A stretch of 45,091 nt of DNA from Anaerophaga thermohalophila str. Valhall (GCF_000250735.1 NZ_AHZV01000168.1:1-45091); one strand, 5' to 3'; positions 27,601 to 35,087 are shown, counted from the first letter of the stretch. Made by a program: numbers and translations. The notes: a model not told the origin generated them from the sequence alone.

Positions 27601-28138
27601 TTTTTCCCTTAAAAATCATTTTAAGAAGGCCCTGTGAATTTGTTCCTACCAGCATGGTGCTGTCGTTAACCCGGCATATACTTTTTATATTGTTTAAATA
27701 GCGTTCACCCTGTCGACTTTTCAGCTTAGGTAGCCAATGTCTGAAATCTCCTGTTGACAGGTCAAGATAATTAAGCCCCCCGAAAACAGTGCCCACCCAC
27801 AGCAGGTTATTTGACGGGTCATGATACAAGGCACTGATATTATTATCGCTGAGAGAGAGGGAGTCATCCGGCGAATGTTGGTAAACCGATAGTGACTGAC
27901 CGTCCCATTTGTATAAACCATCTGATGAACCAAGCCAGATAAACCCTTTTTTGTCTTTTTCAACAGCCCTGATGTTGGATTGTATAAGTCCGTTTCCGCG
28001 GCTGAAGTTGTTGAACTGAATAGAATAGTGCCGGTTGTTCTGTGCGCTGAGGGAGGATGATGCAAAGCACAGCAAGAGCCCAAGGTTCAAGCCTCTGATA
28101 AAGATTATCTTAATCCGGGTGTAGTTAAATATATCCAA
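24671..28138 (-). CDS. Two-component sensor kinase with periplasmic beta-propellers
   Basis: A 1155-residue membrane sensor. After a signal peptide (to about residue 33, LSAQ) come repeated Reg_prop propeller blades (KGFIWLGSSDGLYKWDG, NLLWVGTVFGGLNYLDL, GNLWTGTLNNGLFTI and more) to about residue 690, a Y_Y_Y domain (YSNLPPGKYRLKVKGANNHN), one membrane helix (WFSWALGGFVIILIFLIFWL), a coiled coil, HisKA with FLANLSHEIRTPMNA (His near residue 920) and a complete HATPase (NALKF, DTGIGIP, GMGLGLSI). Unlike classical hybrid systems of glycan utilisation it ends after the ATPase, with no receiver or AraC domain. It needs a separate regulator, not seen nearby. Confidence 0.92.
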   Translation of the reverse strand: MDIFNYTRIKIIFIRGLNLGLLLCFASSSLSAQNNRHYSIQFNNFSRGNGLIQSNIRAVEKDKKGFIWLGSSDGLYKWDGQSLSVYQHSPDDSLSLSDNNISALYHDPSNNLLWVGTVFGGLNYLDLSTGDFRHWLPKLKSRQGERYLNNIKSICRVNDSTMLVGTNSQGLLKMIFKGKNPASSKRIDDATGNHDYRVFNIKKIDNRIYAGTSSGLFVFSENGEALHQLNKSLNKTLRNDVVIDATVIPGGNIILASINGLWKLKPDQNNAVPVFQDINIREITDITYDQDGNLWTGTLNNGLFTINLETGHYSHFRTHFRTHNRKTNNESLINNQINDLLFYQHQPILIAATPEGISVIDLKGKLFEGFDVGTWPETGNSSVFFVMKDSLKRYWFWTLDGLYKQKGFDQTFEKILSSELGKRKNVIKDGLQKNGSLWLAASNGMLEIDLNDDDQKKWHTFDHPDISHSVINDFSAIKSDTGNQLWLASRGGIVVFNIHDKKYVVYPFPLNEWKKLSVPVTDILLTDSNNCWIGTKESTLIHFNSATKSFNRISTVQQNGKNNLRPENYILSMTNSPNGRLWLATFGNGLLYLDKRTMTIHEDYARRTLSGNTYAAEYAKDNNLWVSTDYGICRVNPENGEIYEFGLDDGTFCQEFNEKSIYQTPEGEIIMGGTNGFVSFFPENISINHYIPPVYLSTYYIGYQNIPVGDQNLRDANEILGKEVTIDYGRNVISFEVSVLNFSDPHKNRIAWKLEGFDKKWSKSWSDHIITYSNLPPGKYRLKVKGANNHNIWNEAGDFIDIAVKAPVYQKPWFSWALGGFVIILIFLIFWLRTRLLNRQKFLLSKMVRERTRDLRKAYQELKESQIKIISQNKELELHRHDLEKLVKERTEDLEKAKRKAEESDKLKTAFLANLSHEIRTPMNAIVGFSTLLSTMDLSDEEKADFIKMIQKSGDNLLALINDIIDISRIETGQMVLHPGFFKTGPFLENIIKTLSFDPHKSGNVEIRLDVPPDLWNFTIFTDEHRLRQVITNLLGNALKFTSEGYVKLSVERFSGQDMLNFIPWFEVRDVPEKTVVFIVEDTGIGIPEKYRQKIFEPFRKIETQGNSIYAGMGLGLSIVKNLLHVLEGDITLKSYPGQGTTFYFYIPEKCTGRE

Positions 28139-28235
28139 GAGTAACCAGCTTAGAAAAACAGTTCATTAATAAAACAGGTTAAAAAGTCTGTCACGGATTT
28201 TTAAGTTACAAAAAAATAAGGTTTATGGAAATATT

Positions 28236-30737
28236 TTAGTCCATTTCAACAACAGTAATGCCTGCTCCTCCATATTGAACGTGTTCATCGTGATAACGTG
28301 ATACATAGGGTAAGGTTGCAAGATGTTGACGAATCTGTTCCCGTAGAATGCCGTTTCCTTTGCCGTGTAGAATTTTAATGGTACTGGCTCCGCAGAGAAG
28401 TGCTTCATCCAGGTGTTCCAGTACTTTGGAGATGGCTTCATCAGCTCTCATACCCCGAACGTCGATGTCGGGCGTGAACGATAATTTTTTACTGCGAACA
28501 CGATCTGCAAAATTGCTGCTGACGGTGTTTTTTTGACGAAATGCTTTTTTGTATTCGTTTTTGCTGATTCGGGTTAGTCGAACGGTTTTTACAGTCGTAA
28601 TCAACTGTCCGAAAGCAACAACAGCCGATTTGTCATTAATTTCGATGATTTCGCCGGGCACATCCTGACCTTCGAGTTGAACTGCATCGCCGGGTTCAAG
28701 CGGGCGGTTTTTGTCTTCATTATTTTCTGATGTTTCTGTTTTTTGAAGATTCGGAGTCTGATCTGACTTTTTATTTTTCTTTTTCTCCTGCTTTTCCTGC
28801 AGTTTTTTGATCTTCTTTTCCAGTTGTTTCTGGAATTTTTCGTCATATGCCGGTCGGTTGATTTCTTCTTTGAGTTGTTCAATATCTTTGCGTAACGACC
28901 GTGTTTTCTCCTTTTCGGCTTGAGCCTCTTTTATTTCACGAATTGTGTTTTCAATTTTTTTGTTTACCGACGCCAACAGATTATTGGCTTCCTGACGAGC
29001 CGATTCAATAATCCGGGCTCTTTCATTTTTTAGTTTTTCGAGCTCTGTTTCATATTTTTCGATGGTACGTTCCATCTTTTTGTCCTGCTCACGCACCGAT
29101 TCCCTTTTTTTCTCCCAGTAACGTTTGTCTCGGATGATTTCACGCAAATGCTTGTCAAAGTTTATGTGGCCTTCGCCAAGCCGGTTTCTGGCTTTTTGAA
29201 GTATTTCTTCGGGGAGCCCGGTTTTTCGGGCTATTTCAAAAGCAAAAGAACTTCCTGGTTGTCCCGTTTCCAGTTTAAAAAGCGGTTCAATTTTATGGGT
29301 ATCAAAAAGCATAGCCCCGTTTATAATGCCTACGTGTTCCGATGCAAAGTGTTTGAGATTGGTATAGTGGGTTGTGATGACTCCGTAAACTTCCTGTTTG
29401 TTTAATTGCTCCAGGACGGCTTCGGCGATGGCGCCTCCAAGCATGGGCTCGGTTCCTGTGCCGAATTCGTCGATAAGCAGTAACGACCGGTTGTTACAGT
29501 GACGAAGAAAAAACTTCATATTTACCAGGTGGGAGCTGTAAGTACTCAGGTCGTTTTCAATGGATTGTTCATCTCCAATGTCCATGAAGATATGGTCGAA
29601 AAAGCCCATCTGCGAATTATGACCTACAGGGACCGGGATTCCGCATTGCAGCATATATTGTAGTAGTCCCACTGTTTGCAGGCATACCGATTTGCCACCT
29701 GCATTGGGGCCCGATATTAGCAATATTCTGTTTTGCCGGTTAAGTTCTATGTCGAGGGGAACAACGTTTTTCCCGGAAGCCTGATGTTGAAGAAAAAGCA
29801 GAGGGTGAACAGCTTTTTCCCAGTGAAAATCTGTCTCATTGCGTATTGTCGGAACTATGCCGTTTATTCTTTTTGCAAATCGTGCTTTTGCCCTTATGAA
29901 ATCGATGATACCCAAAAACCGGAAGGCAAATAGCATATCTTCAAGATACGGGCGCAAAAAAGCCGACAATTCAAGGAGAATTTTGGAAATTTCTCTTCTT
30001 TCGGCATAGCCGAGTTCTCTTATTTCATTGTTTATTTCAACAATTTCGGCGGGTTCGATATAGGCGGTTTTCCCTGTTGCCGACTCATCCTGAACAATGC
30101 CCGGAATTTTTCTTTTGTTGGCCGAGCTTACCGGAATAACCGCTCTGCCGTCGCGAATAGAAACGGTGGCATCAGCGTCAACTATTCCGGCTTGCCGTGC
30201 TTTTTTCATTATGGCTGACATCCGCCCCGAAATACTGCTTTGTTTTGCCCGCATCTCACGTCTTATTCGCATTAGCTCATGGCTTGCATTGTCTTTTATT
30301 TCACCCTGTTTGTTGATGATGGTATCGATTTTATCGAGCACTGCAGGAAAGACTTTTACCGGGGCTGCCAGTTCATGCAGGGCAGGATATTGTGATTCAT
30401 CTTTCGACCGGATGAATCTGACAATATCCCGAATACTCCCGAGTGCGCGTCTAAGGTCAAATAATTCATGGGCCTCCATGAAAAGACCTTCCACCCTTAG
30501 CTTTTTAAGCGGGTCTCGAAGATCAAAAAAGTTCGCTGCCGGCATATCCTGACCATCATCTCCTATATGAAGCATTTCGTGAGTTTGCCTAAGCCAGGTC
30601 ACTACACTGTTAAATTGGGTGGAAAATGACATTTGCATTGCCCGCTCTTTGCCCATAGGGCTTAAGCAGCCTTCGCTGATGTATTCCCTGATTTTATGAA
30701 AATATAGCTTGGTTTCGAATGTTTCCGGGTATATCAC
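28236..30737 (-). CDS. mutS2: MutS2 (ribosome-rescue / recombination-suppressing ATPase with Smr nuclease domain)
   Basis: An 833-residue MutS-like ATPase lacking the mismatch-recognition domain. Core and lever helices are followed by Walker A GPNAGGKSVCLQ, Walker B SLLLIDEFGTGTEP, a long charged coiled coil, a KOW-like segment and a C-terminal Smr domain (DIDVRGMRADEAI...HGKGNGILR). Family members either suppress recombination or split collided ribosomes. The start is set at GTG 30737, giving VIYPETFETKLYFHKIREY, which fits family N-termini. The open frame continues to 30902, but those codons are compositionally unlike the protein and run toward simple repeats. The sensor kinase gene follows 97 bp downstream. 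Confidence 0.93.
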   Translation of the reverse strand: MIYPETFETKLYFHKIREYISEGCLSPMGKERAMQMSFSTQFNSVVTWLRQTHEMLHIGDDGQDMPAANFFDLRDPLKKLRVEGLFMEAHELFDLRRALGSIRDIVRFIRSKDESQYPALHELAAPVKVFPAVLDKIDTIINKQGEIKDNASHELMRIRREMRAKQSSISGRMSAIMKKARQAGIVDADATVSIRDGRAVIPVSSANKRKIPGIVQDESATGKTAYIEPAEIVEINNEIRELGYAERREISKILLELSAFLRPYLEDMLFAFRFLGIIDFIRAKARFAKRINGIVPTIRNETDFHWEKAVHPLLFLQHQASGKNVVPLDIELNRQNRILLISGPNAGGKSVCLQTVGLLQYMLQCGIPVPVGHNSQMGFFDHIFMDIGDEQSIENDLSTYSSHLVNMKFFLRHCNNRSLLLIDEFGTGTEPMLGGAIAEAVLEQLNKQEVYGVITTHYTNLKHFASEHVGIINGAMLFDTHKIEPLFKLETGQPGSSFAFEIARKTGLPEEILQKARNRLGEGHINFDKHLREIIRDKRYWEKKRESVREQDKKMERTIEKYETELEKLKNERARIIESARQEANNLLASVNKKIENTIREIKEAQAEKEKTRSLRKDIEQLKEEINRPAYDEKFQKQLEKKIKKLQEKQEKKKNKKSDQTPNLQKTETSENNEDKNRPLEPGDAVQLEGQDVPGEIIEINDKSAVVAFGQLITTVKTVRLTRISKNEYKKAFRQKNTVSSNFADRVRSKKLSFTPDIDVRGMRADEAISKVLEHLDEALLCGASTIKILHGKGNGILREQIRQHLATLPYVSRYHDEHVQYGGAGITVVEMD

Positions 30738-30992
30738 TTTCTTTTTTTTGTCAAAATTAACCAAAAGATTGGTGAAAAGAGTATGGAGTTGCGGTTTCTC
30801 ATACTCCTCAAACTTTGGCCCGGAATAAAACCTTTCAGGTGGCTTATGCAGGCCTGGAGGGTGAAAGGGTAGAGAGGTAAAACGATGTGAAGCATAGGGC
30901 ATGGGGCGTGCAGCACGGGATGAAGCCTTTTAGTGGTCGTCGATACCGGAAGTGGTGAAAGAGTAAAATGGTAACAGGCGACAGGTTCAGAA

Positions 30993-31040
30993 CTCATCAG
31001 CTCATCAGCTCATCAGCTCATCAGCTCATCAGCTCATCAG
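30993..31040. repeat. 8-bp tandem repeat, six units
   Basis: Six perfect copies of CTCATCAG directly after the stop codon of the membrane protein gene (minus strand), with a partial seventh (CTCAT) overlapping that stop. Likely to vary in copy number. Confidence 0.9.
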
Positions 31041-31041
31041 C

Positions 31042-31449
31042 TCATATGTTGGAAAGTTTCTTAAAAAAATGGTCCAGTGCGAGCAGGAGACCGATGGCCA
31101 AAGAAGCGCCGATCACCAGCATATGGATGGGCTCTATCCAGGAGTAAAGCGATTGAAAAGCACCGGAGAGGTCTTTTAGCCACGAGTATTCTTCAGCATT
31201 CCGGCTAAGCTGACCAACATCAAACAAAAAGCCGGCCAGGAAAAGTAGTAAAACCCCCGGGATGATCCACCAGCGGTTTCGGGTGTCTACAAGGTTTTCA
31301 TAATAGTTCGATTGCGACACCCATTCGTTTAACACCTGGTCCATCACCTTTTTGTTGAAATCGGGAGATGGTGTTTCATCGGGCTGAAAACTGTTTTTAA
31401 AAAATTGTTTCAGCATCAAATCTTCATTGTTTATCTCGTGTTTTGCCAT
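31042..31449 (-). CDS. Small membrane protein paired with ECF sigma factor (putative anti-sigma)
   Basis: A 135-residue protein with an acidic/helical N-terminal cytoplasmic part (about 1-65), one membrane helix (WWIIPGVLLLFLAGFLF) and a second near the C-terminus (MLVIGASLAIGLLLALDHFF). It follows the sigma gene by 13 bp with a strong GGAAGG ribosome site, so ATG 31449 is chosen over the upstream TTG. Position and topology suggest an anti-sigma or signalling partner, though no canonical zinc anti-sigma motif (HxxxCxxC) is present, so this is inference. Confidence 0.6.
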   Translation of the reverse strand: MAKHEINNEDLMLKQFFKNSFQPDETPSPDFNKKVMDQVLNEWVSQSNYYENLVDTRNRWWIIPGVLLLFLAGFLFDVGQLSRNAEEYSWLKDLSGAFQSLYSWIEPIHMLVIGASLAIGLLLALDHFFKKLSNI

Positions 31450-31462
31450 AATGCCTTCCAAT

Positions 31463-32041
31463 TTATAAAAGAGAACCTGCTTCCGATTTGAGTATTGCTT
31501 TCAATTCACGGAGAAGGTTCCGTCGCCCCCTGAGCAGTTTTACTTTCACATTTGATTCCGAGAGTCCCGTAATTTCCGAAATCTCATCTACTTTAAACTC
31601 TTCAAAATAATATAAGGTCAAAACAGTAGATTCTTCTCCTTTCAAGCGTGCCAGAGCCTCTTTGAGATAGCGTGTTCTGTCCTCACTTTCCAATATTTCC
31701 GATGAAAGATTTCCCACGGTAAGGTTATCGTCGTTGCTGAAGGTATCTTCATCATAATCGGTTTGCTTCCTTTTGTTTCCCCTCATTTTTGAGATGGCCT
31801 GATGGTAAGTGATGCGATAAATCCATGTTGAGAATGCTGATCTGCCTTCGAAGGAATCCAGTGCCCTGAATGCTTTCAGGAATGCATCCTGTGCAACCTC
31901 TTCGGCATCGGCTTCATTCTTTGTCAATTGCAGAGCAAGGGTAAAAACCATGTGACGATACTTCTCTATAAGCATCGAATAGGCGGCAACGTCACCTTTG
32001 CGTACCTGCTTTATAATGTGTTTATCGTCTTCTTTTACCAT
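31463..32041 (-). CDS. ECF-type RNA polymerase sigma factor
   Basis: A 192-residue sigma-70 family group 4 factor. Region 2 includes YRHMVFTLALQLTKNEADAEEVAQDAFLKAFRAL and FSTWIYRITYHQAISKMR. Region 4 includes LTLYYFEEFKVDEISEITGLSESNVKVKLLRGRRNLL. The start is ATG 32041 (MVKEDDKHII); the frame remains open upstream to 32134 only because it enters a family A element. An ECF-like promoter (32221-32247) lies upstream of that element, which suggests autoregulation. The element therefore forms a long hairpin in the leader, ending just 9 bp from the start codon. Confidence 0.93.
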   Translation of the reverse strand: MVKEDDKHIIKQVRKGDVAAYSMLIEKYRHMVFTLALQLTKNEADAEEVAQDAFLKAFRALDSFEGRSAFSTWIYRITYHQAISKMRGNKRKQTDYDEDTFSNDDNLTVGNLSSEILESEDRTRYLKEALARLKGEESTVLTLYYFEEFKVDEISEITGLSESNVKVKLLRGRRNLLRELKAILKSEAGSLL

Positions 32042-32050
32042 TCTAAAGAG

Positions 32051-32210
32051 TGCGTGTCCATAAACTCGCAAAAATTTTTGCAATATGTGTGTCTGTTCAG
32101 AAAGTACCAGTTGCAAGGCTTGCGAAGCCGCCAAAACCGGAGTTTACTAATCGTAAATGAGGATTTTGGCGGCGAGCGTAACACAGCAAATGGTACTTTA
32201 TGGACAGACA
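32051..32210 (-). mobile_element. Family A MITE-like element, copy 9 (subfamily I) in the sigma gene leader
   Basis: A 160-bp copy with flanks CTAAAGAG (32043-32050) and CTAAAGAT (32211-32218). It sits between the predicted ECF promoter and the sigma start codon, so it should be transcribed. Confidence 0.9.
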
Positions 32211-32220
32211 CTAAAGATAT

Positions 32221-32247
32221 GACGCACGATGGTGTTTTATGGTTACA
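32221..32247 (-). promoter_or_regulatory. ECF-type promoter of the sigma operon
   Basis: On the minus strand TGTAAC (32247-32242), 17 bp, CGTC (32224-32221). This fits the -35 (GTAAC) and -10 (CGTC) pattern of ECF-dependent promoters. Confidence 0.6.
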
Positions 32248-32280
32248 AGTTAATATCATTTTTAATTTTATGGAAGTTTT

Positions 32281-32306
32281 TGTAACCCGAAAAAAAAATA
32301 AGCGTC
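32281..32306 (+). promoter_or_regulatory. ECF-type promoter of the DUF6249 gene
   Basis: TGTAAC (32281-32286), 16 bp, CGTC (32303-32306), 62 bp before the DUF6249 start. The same -35/-10 pair appears facing the sigma gene 35 bp away. Confidence 0.6.
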
Positions 32307-32367
32307 CAACGGGCAAACAAACAGAGAAACGATCACGACAAGTTTTAATAATTTAAAATAAATAGTT

Positions 32368-32727
32368 ATGAATCACGTAGAAGTAATTGTACCGGTCGCG
32401 TTTTTCGGAATGATTTTCGGAATTGTTGTTTTAGTTAGTTATTACCGAAACAAGCGAATGGAACGCACAGCCCTTATAGCATCCGGGAAAGATGCATCTA
32501 TTTTCAAAGAGGAGGATAAAAAGAGCTGGATTAATTCGCTGAAGTACGGCATATTCCTGGTCGGCATTGCCATTGGTTTTATAGTGGGTGATGCATTGGC
32601 TGTCAGGGCTGTTATGAGTGAAGGCATTGCCTATATTGCTATGGTGTTATTGTTTGGCGGATTGGCTTTGCTGGTGTTTTATCTTCTGGCAAGAAAGAAC
32701 AAGAATATTTCCGGATCGGGAGAATAG
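32368..32727 (+). CDS. DUF6249-type small membrane protein
   Basis: A 119-residue inner-membrane protein with three hydrophobic segments: EVIVPVAFFGMIFGIVVLVSYY at the N-terminus, YGIFLVGIAIGFIVGDAL in the middle and IAYIAMVLLFGGLALLVFYLLA near the end, joined by a charged loop (RNKRMERTALIASGKD). The family is common in Bacteroidota next to sigma or anti-sigma genes; its function is unknown. It is divergent from the sigma operon and shares its ECF-like promoter pattern, so it is probably part of the same regulon. Confidence 0.75.
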   Translation: MNHVEVIVPVAFFGMIFGIVVLVSYYRNKRMERTALIASGKDASIFKEEDKKSWINSLKYGIFLVGIAIGFIVGDALAVRAVMSEGIAYIAMVLLFGGLALLVFYLLARKNKNISGSGE

Positions 32728-32827
32728 CAATCCGATGAGCGGAAAATTATTTTCTTATCCAAAACATTAACAATTATTAACTTACAGAGTTGTCATTTTT
32801 ACACTTTATTAGTCATATTTGTACTTG

Positions 32828-32905
32828 GGATTTTTTCATAAAACTTGGATTTAAAAATGACTGGTTAAAGGAACTTCAGGATTTAACGGTCCGGGTTCTT
32901 TTTTC
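32828..32905 (+). ncRNA. Possible small RNA, divergent member of the 33.0/34.0-kb family
   Basis: A CATATTTG -7-like box (32814-32821) precedes GATTTTTTCATAAAACTTGG, which resembles the start of the two better copies, and the segment ends with GAAC...GTTC then TTTTTT. The interior differs from the others. Weak candidate. Confidence 0.3.
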
Positions 32906-32972
32906 CAGTTGTTTTAACCAGATTTAACCAGTGTTACGTCTTTTTAATTGATAATCAACCTATATTTGTAAC

Positions 32973-33057
32973 AGATTTTTTTTCATAGATTTGGATTTGG
33001 TTAACAAAGCTGATTTAAGGGAAAAGGGCAGTACTAAAAAGTAACTGTCCTTTTTTT
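32973..33057 (+). ncRNA. Predicted small RNA c1 (85 nt)
   Basis: A perfect -7 box TATATTTG (32961-32968) precedes a segment closely similar to 34036-34113. Shared parts are TTTTTTTCATAGA, TTGGATTTGGTTA and GCTGATTTAA. It ends in the terminator hairpin GGGCAGTACT/AGTAACTGTCC plus seven T. There is no reading frame of note. The duplicate copy 1 kb away with its own promoter and terminator supports a real transcript. Confidence 0.6.
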
Positions 33058-33073
33058 GTGTTTTTAGGTGGAG

Positions 33074-33278
33074 TGTCTGTCCATAAAGTTCCATTTACAA
33101 GGCTAACGCAACAACTATTATTTTACAATACCGCGTTAAACTTTTACAAACGTCTGGTCATTAATTGTTTGTACAATTAATGACACGAACCACAACTCTC
33201 TCATAATAATAACTTTGCGTCATTGCGTCTCTGCGTTTAGGTTATTTTTAACTGATCTATTAACTGTTTGGACTGACA
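33074..33278. repeat. Composite element: family A ends with family B-like interior
   Basis: The left end TGTCTGTCCATAAAGTTCC and right end GGACTGACA match family A termini. Inside, CAATACCGCGTTAAACTTTT (33127) and TTTTTAACTGATCTATT (to about 33262) are family B-like ends, and AACTTTGCGTCATTGCGTCT is shared with the copies at 14942 and 37523. Non-coding. Confidence 0.55.
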
Positions 33279-33286
33279 CTAATTAG

Positions 33287-33446
33287 TGTCTGTCCATAAA
33301 GTACCATTTGCTGTGTTACGCTCGTCCGAAAATTACTCATTTACGATGAGTAAACTCCGTATTTTCGGACTTCGCAAGCCTTGCAACTGGCGCTTTCTGA
33401 ACAGACACGCATATTGTGAAAATTTTTTCAAGTTTATAGACGAACA
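33287..33446 (+). mobile_element. Family A MITE-like element, copy 10 (subfamily II)
   Basis: A 160-bp copy with perfect flanking CTAATTAG at 33279-33286 and 33447-33454. It directly follows the composite element, sharing the 8-mer. Confidence 0.9.
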
Positions 33447-33486
33447 CTAATTAGAGGCTTCTGAAAAAGTCAGCAATCTATTTCAA

Positions 33487-33653
33487 ATGTTCTTTTTGGC
33501 ATTGCCCCAAAAAGAACCAAAAAGGTCTGGTCCGCTTAAACCTGGCTCCCCGCGAAAGCCAAAATTTCCGGCCATTGCGCAAGGCCATGAACGTCGCCCA
33601 TTTTGGCTTCCCGCCATCCGCCGGCCCGGAAAGCGGACAGGCCACCGCGCCTT
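33487..33653 (-). other. GC-rich island with an open frame, probably a repeat remnant
   Basis: This stretch is far richer in GC than its surroundings and begins with TTTTTGGCATTGCCCCAAAAA, a small palindrome. A minus-strand frame of 94 codons (33478-33762) crosses it, containing GPADGGKPKWATFMALRNGR and RPFWFFLGQCQKE. The N-terminal part reads through a family B copy, so I doubt it is a gene. It looks like a fragment of another mobile or repeated sequence. Confidence 0.4.
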
Positions 33654-33724
33654 TTAAATAGATAAAGTCGTTCATTATTACGACATTCTTTTGAATAGTG
33701 ATATGTTGACAATTAACATTTACA

Positions 33725-33859
33725 CAACACTTCGTTAAATTTTGTAATATGCTGTAGGTCAATTGTTTGAGCCTAAAGAGGTTTGTTTATTTAAATGCAG
33801 TATATTAATGTTGTAAAAATCATCTTACATCTTATATCTAAAAATCTCACGATCTATTG
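33725..33859. repeat. Repeat family B, full copy
   Basis: A 135-bp copy from CAACACTTCGTTAAATTTTG to ATCTCACGATCTATTG with the usual central CAATTGTTTGA and TTTGTTTATTTAAATGCAG segments. Confidence 0.65.
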
Positions 33860-34035
33860 ATTTACAGGTGCAAACATTTTTAAAAATTTGCATGAATAAC
33901 CTTGCACCTTAAATGGAATTATGCGATGTAAATAATTTATTATTAATTATTTAAGCGTTATTCAGCAGATCCTAATTAACAAGCTTTAAGCCAGTTTTAG
34001 TCTTCTTAAAAAGAAAATTCCGCATCTTTGCAGTG

Positions 34036-34113
34036 TAGATTTTTTTCATAGACTTGGATTTGGTTAGCAAATGCTGATTTAAAGGGAAAGGGCAGAGTTT
34101 TCTGCCCTTTTTT
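34036..34113 (+). ncRNA. Predicted small RNA c2 (about 78 nt)
   Basis: It lies after a CATCTTTG -7-like box (34023-34030). It shares TTTTTTTCATAGACTTGGAT, TTTGGTTAgCAAA and GCTGATTTAAAGGG with c1 and ends in a perfect hairpin GGGCAGA/TCTGCCC (34090-34107) with TTTTTT. The next gene starts about 190 bp downstream, past the terminator, so it is unlikely to be a simple leader. Confidence 0.6.
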
Positions 34114-34306
34114 ATTTTGTATTTGTAGAAAAAATCGTATTTTTAACACATACCTAACTTCAGAATAGTACCACTTTAGCAGTTAAATGAATCAACTTTC
34201 TCAGATTTAGTAATTCACGAAGCTGCTCCAGCCCGGCCTGAACAGAATAAATATATCGTTATTTCGTTTGCAAATTGATTATCAGTTGTTTTTAATAAAC
34301 ATAAAT

Positions 34307-35014
34307 ATGGACAATCTTTTTCTGAAATATATGCGTGAACGCACCGGGCGTAAAAAAAGTCCGGAAGGACCGACATTTGAATCGCCGGGGCCTGTTATTA
34401 CTATTTCCAGAGAATATGGATGTCCGGGCAGGAGGATCGCCAGACAGCTGGCTGAAACACTAACCCAAAAAAACAAAGCCCGTGGTAATAACCGGGAGTG
34501 GAGGTGGATCAGTAAAGAGATCATAGAAGAGTCGGCCCGTGAATTGAAATTGTCGCCATCTTTAATGCAAGACCTTTCGGAATACAAGGAGCGTAGTTTC
34601 TTTGAAAATCTTGCCCTCTTTTTTTCTGATGAATATTATCCCAGCGATGTAAAAATTAAAAACACCATTGCCAAATTTATCTACAATGCTTCTGTTGAGG
34701 GGAATGTGGTCATTGTAGGACGTGCTGCGGAAGCCATTACCAAAAATTTTGTCAATTCACTGCATATTAAACTGAAAGCACCTCTTGAATGGCGGGCTCG
34801 CAAAGTGGCCGATGCTCAGGGGATGACCATCCAGGAAGCCCGCCGTGAAGCACTGGAAATGGATCACAGGCGAGCTGCATTCAGGAATTATTTCGAGAAA
34901 GAGCGTCCGGACATCGACTATTTTGATATTTTTTATAATTGCGCGACGCTTTCCGACGAAGAAATAATTGAAAGTATCGTTATACTCGCCGAGTCGAGAG
35001 GGTTTGTTGTTTGA
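34307..35014 (+). CDS. Cytidylate kinase-like family protein
   Basis: A 235-residue P-loop protein of the Cmk-like (AAA_26) family found widely in Bacteroidota and Firmicutes. It has an N-terminal VITISREYGCPGRRIARQLAE nucleotide-binding loop, VVIVGRAAEAIT, LKAPLEWRARKVADAQGM and MDHRRAAFRNYF, corresponding to strands and the lid of CMP kinase. The true substrate is not established. The start is set at ATG 34307 (MDNLFLKYMRER) instead of 34268, because the first 13 codons are AT-rich leader-like sequence. Confidence 0.8.
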   Translation: MDNLFLKYMRERTGRKKSPEGPTFESPGPVITISREYGCPGRRIARQLAETLTQKNKARGNNREWRWISKEIIEESARELKLSPSLMQDLSEYKERSFFENLALFFSDEYYPSDVKIKNTIAKFIYNASVEGNVVIVGRAAEAITKNFVNSLHIKLKAPLEWRARKVADAQGMTIQEARREALEMDHRRAAFRNYFEKERPDIDYFDIFYNCATLSDEEIIESIVILAESRGFVV

Positions 35015-35087
35015 CAATTGAGTGCTTCAGTAATTTTAATTCGCGCTTCCTGCAATGCCGGTGCGGCAATTTGTATTTTCTTCCTTT

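Noticed and set aside
30738-30902. N-terminal extension of MutS2 starting at 30902
   Set aside because: The 55 extra codons do not resemble MutS2 and precede a GTG at 30737 that gives the usual family N-terminus.
32035-32356. ORFs on both strands across 32035-32356
   Set aside because: They run through a family A element and the ECF promoter region; no protein family is recognisable.
33478-33762. 94-codon minus-strand ORF taken as a gene
   Set aside because: Its first third is family B repeat sequence and the rest a GC-rich island; no start signal or known domain. Kept only as a possible repeat remnant.
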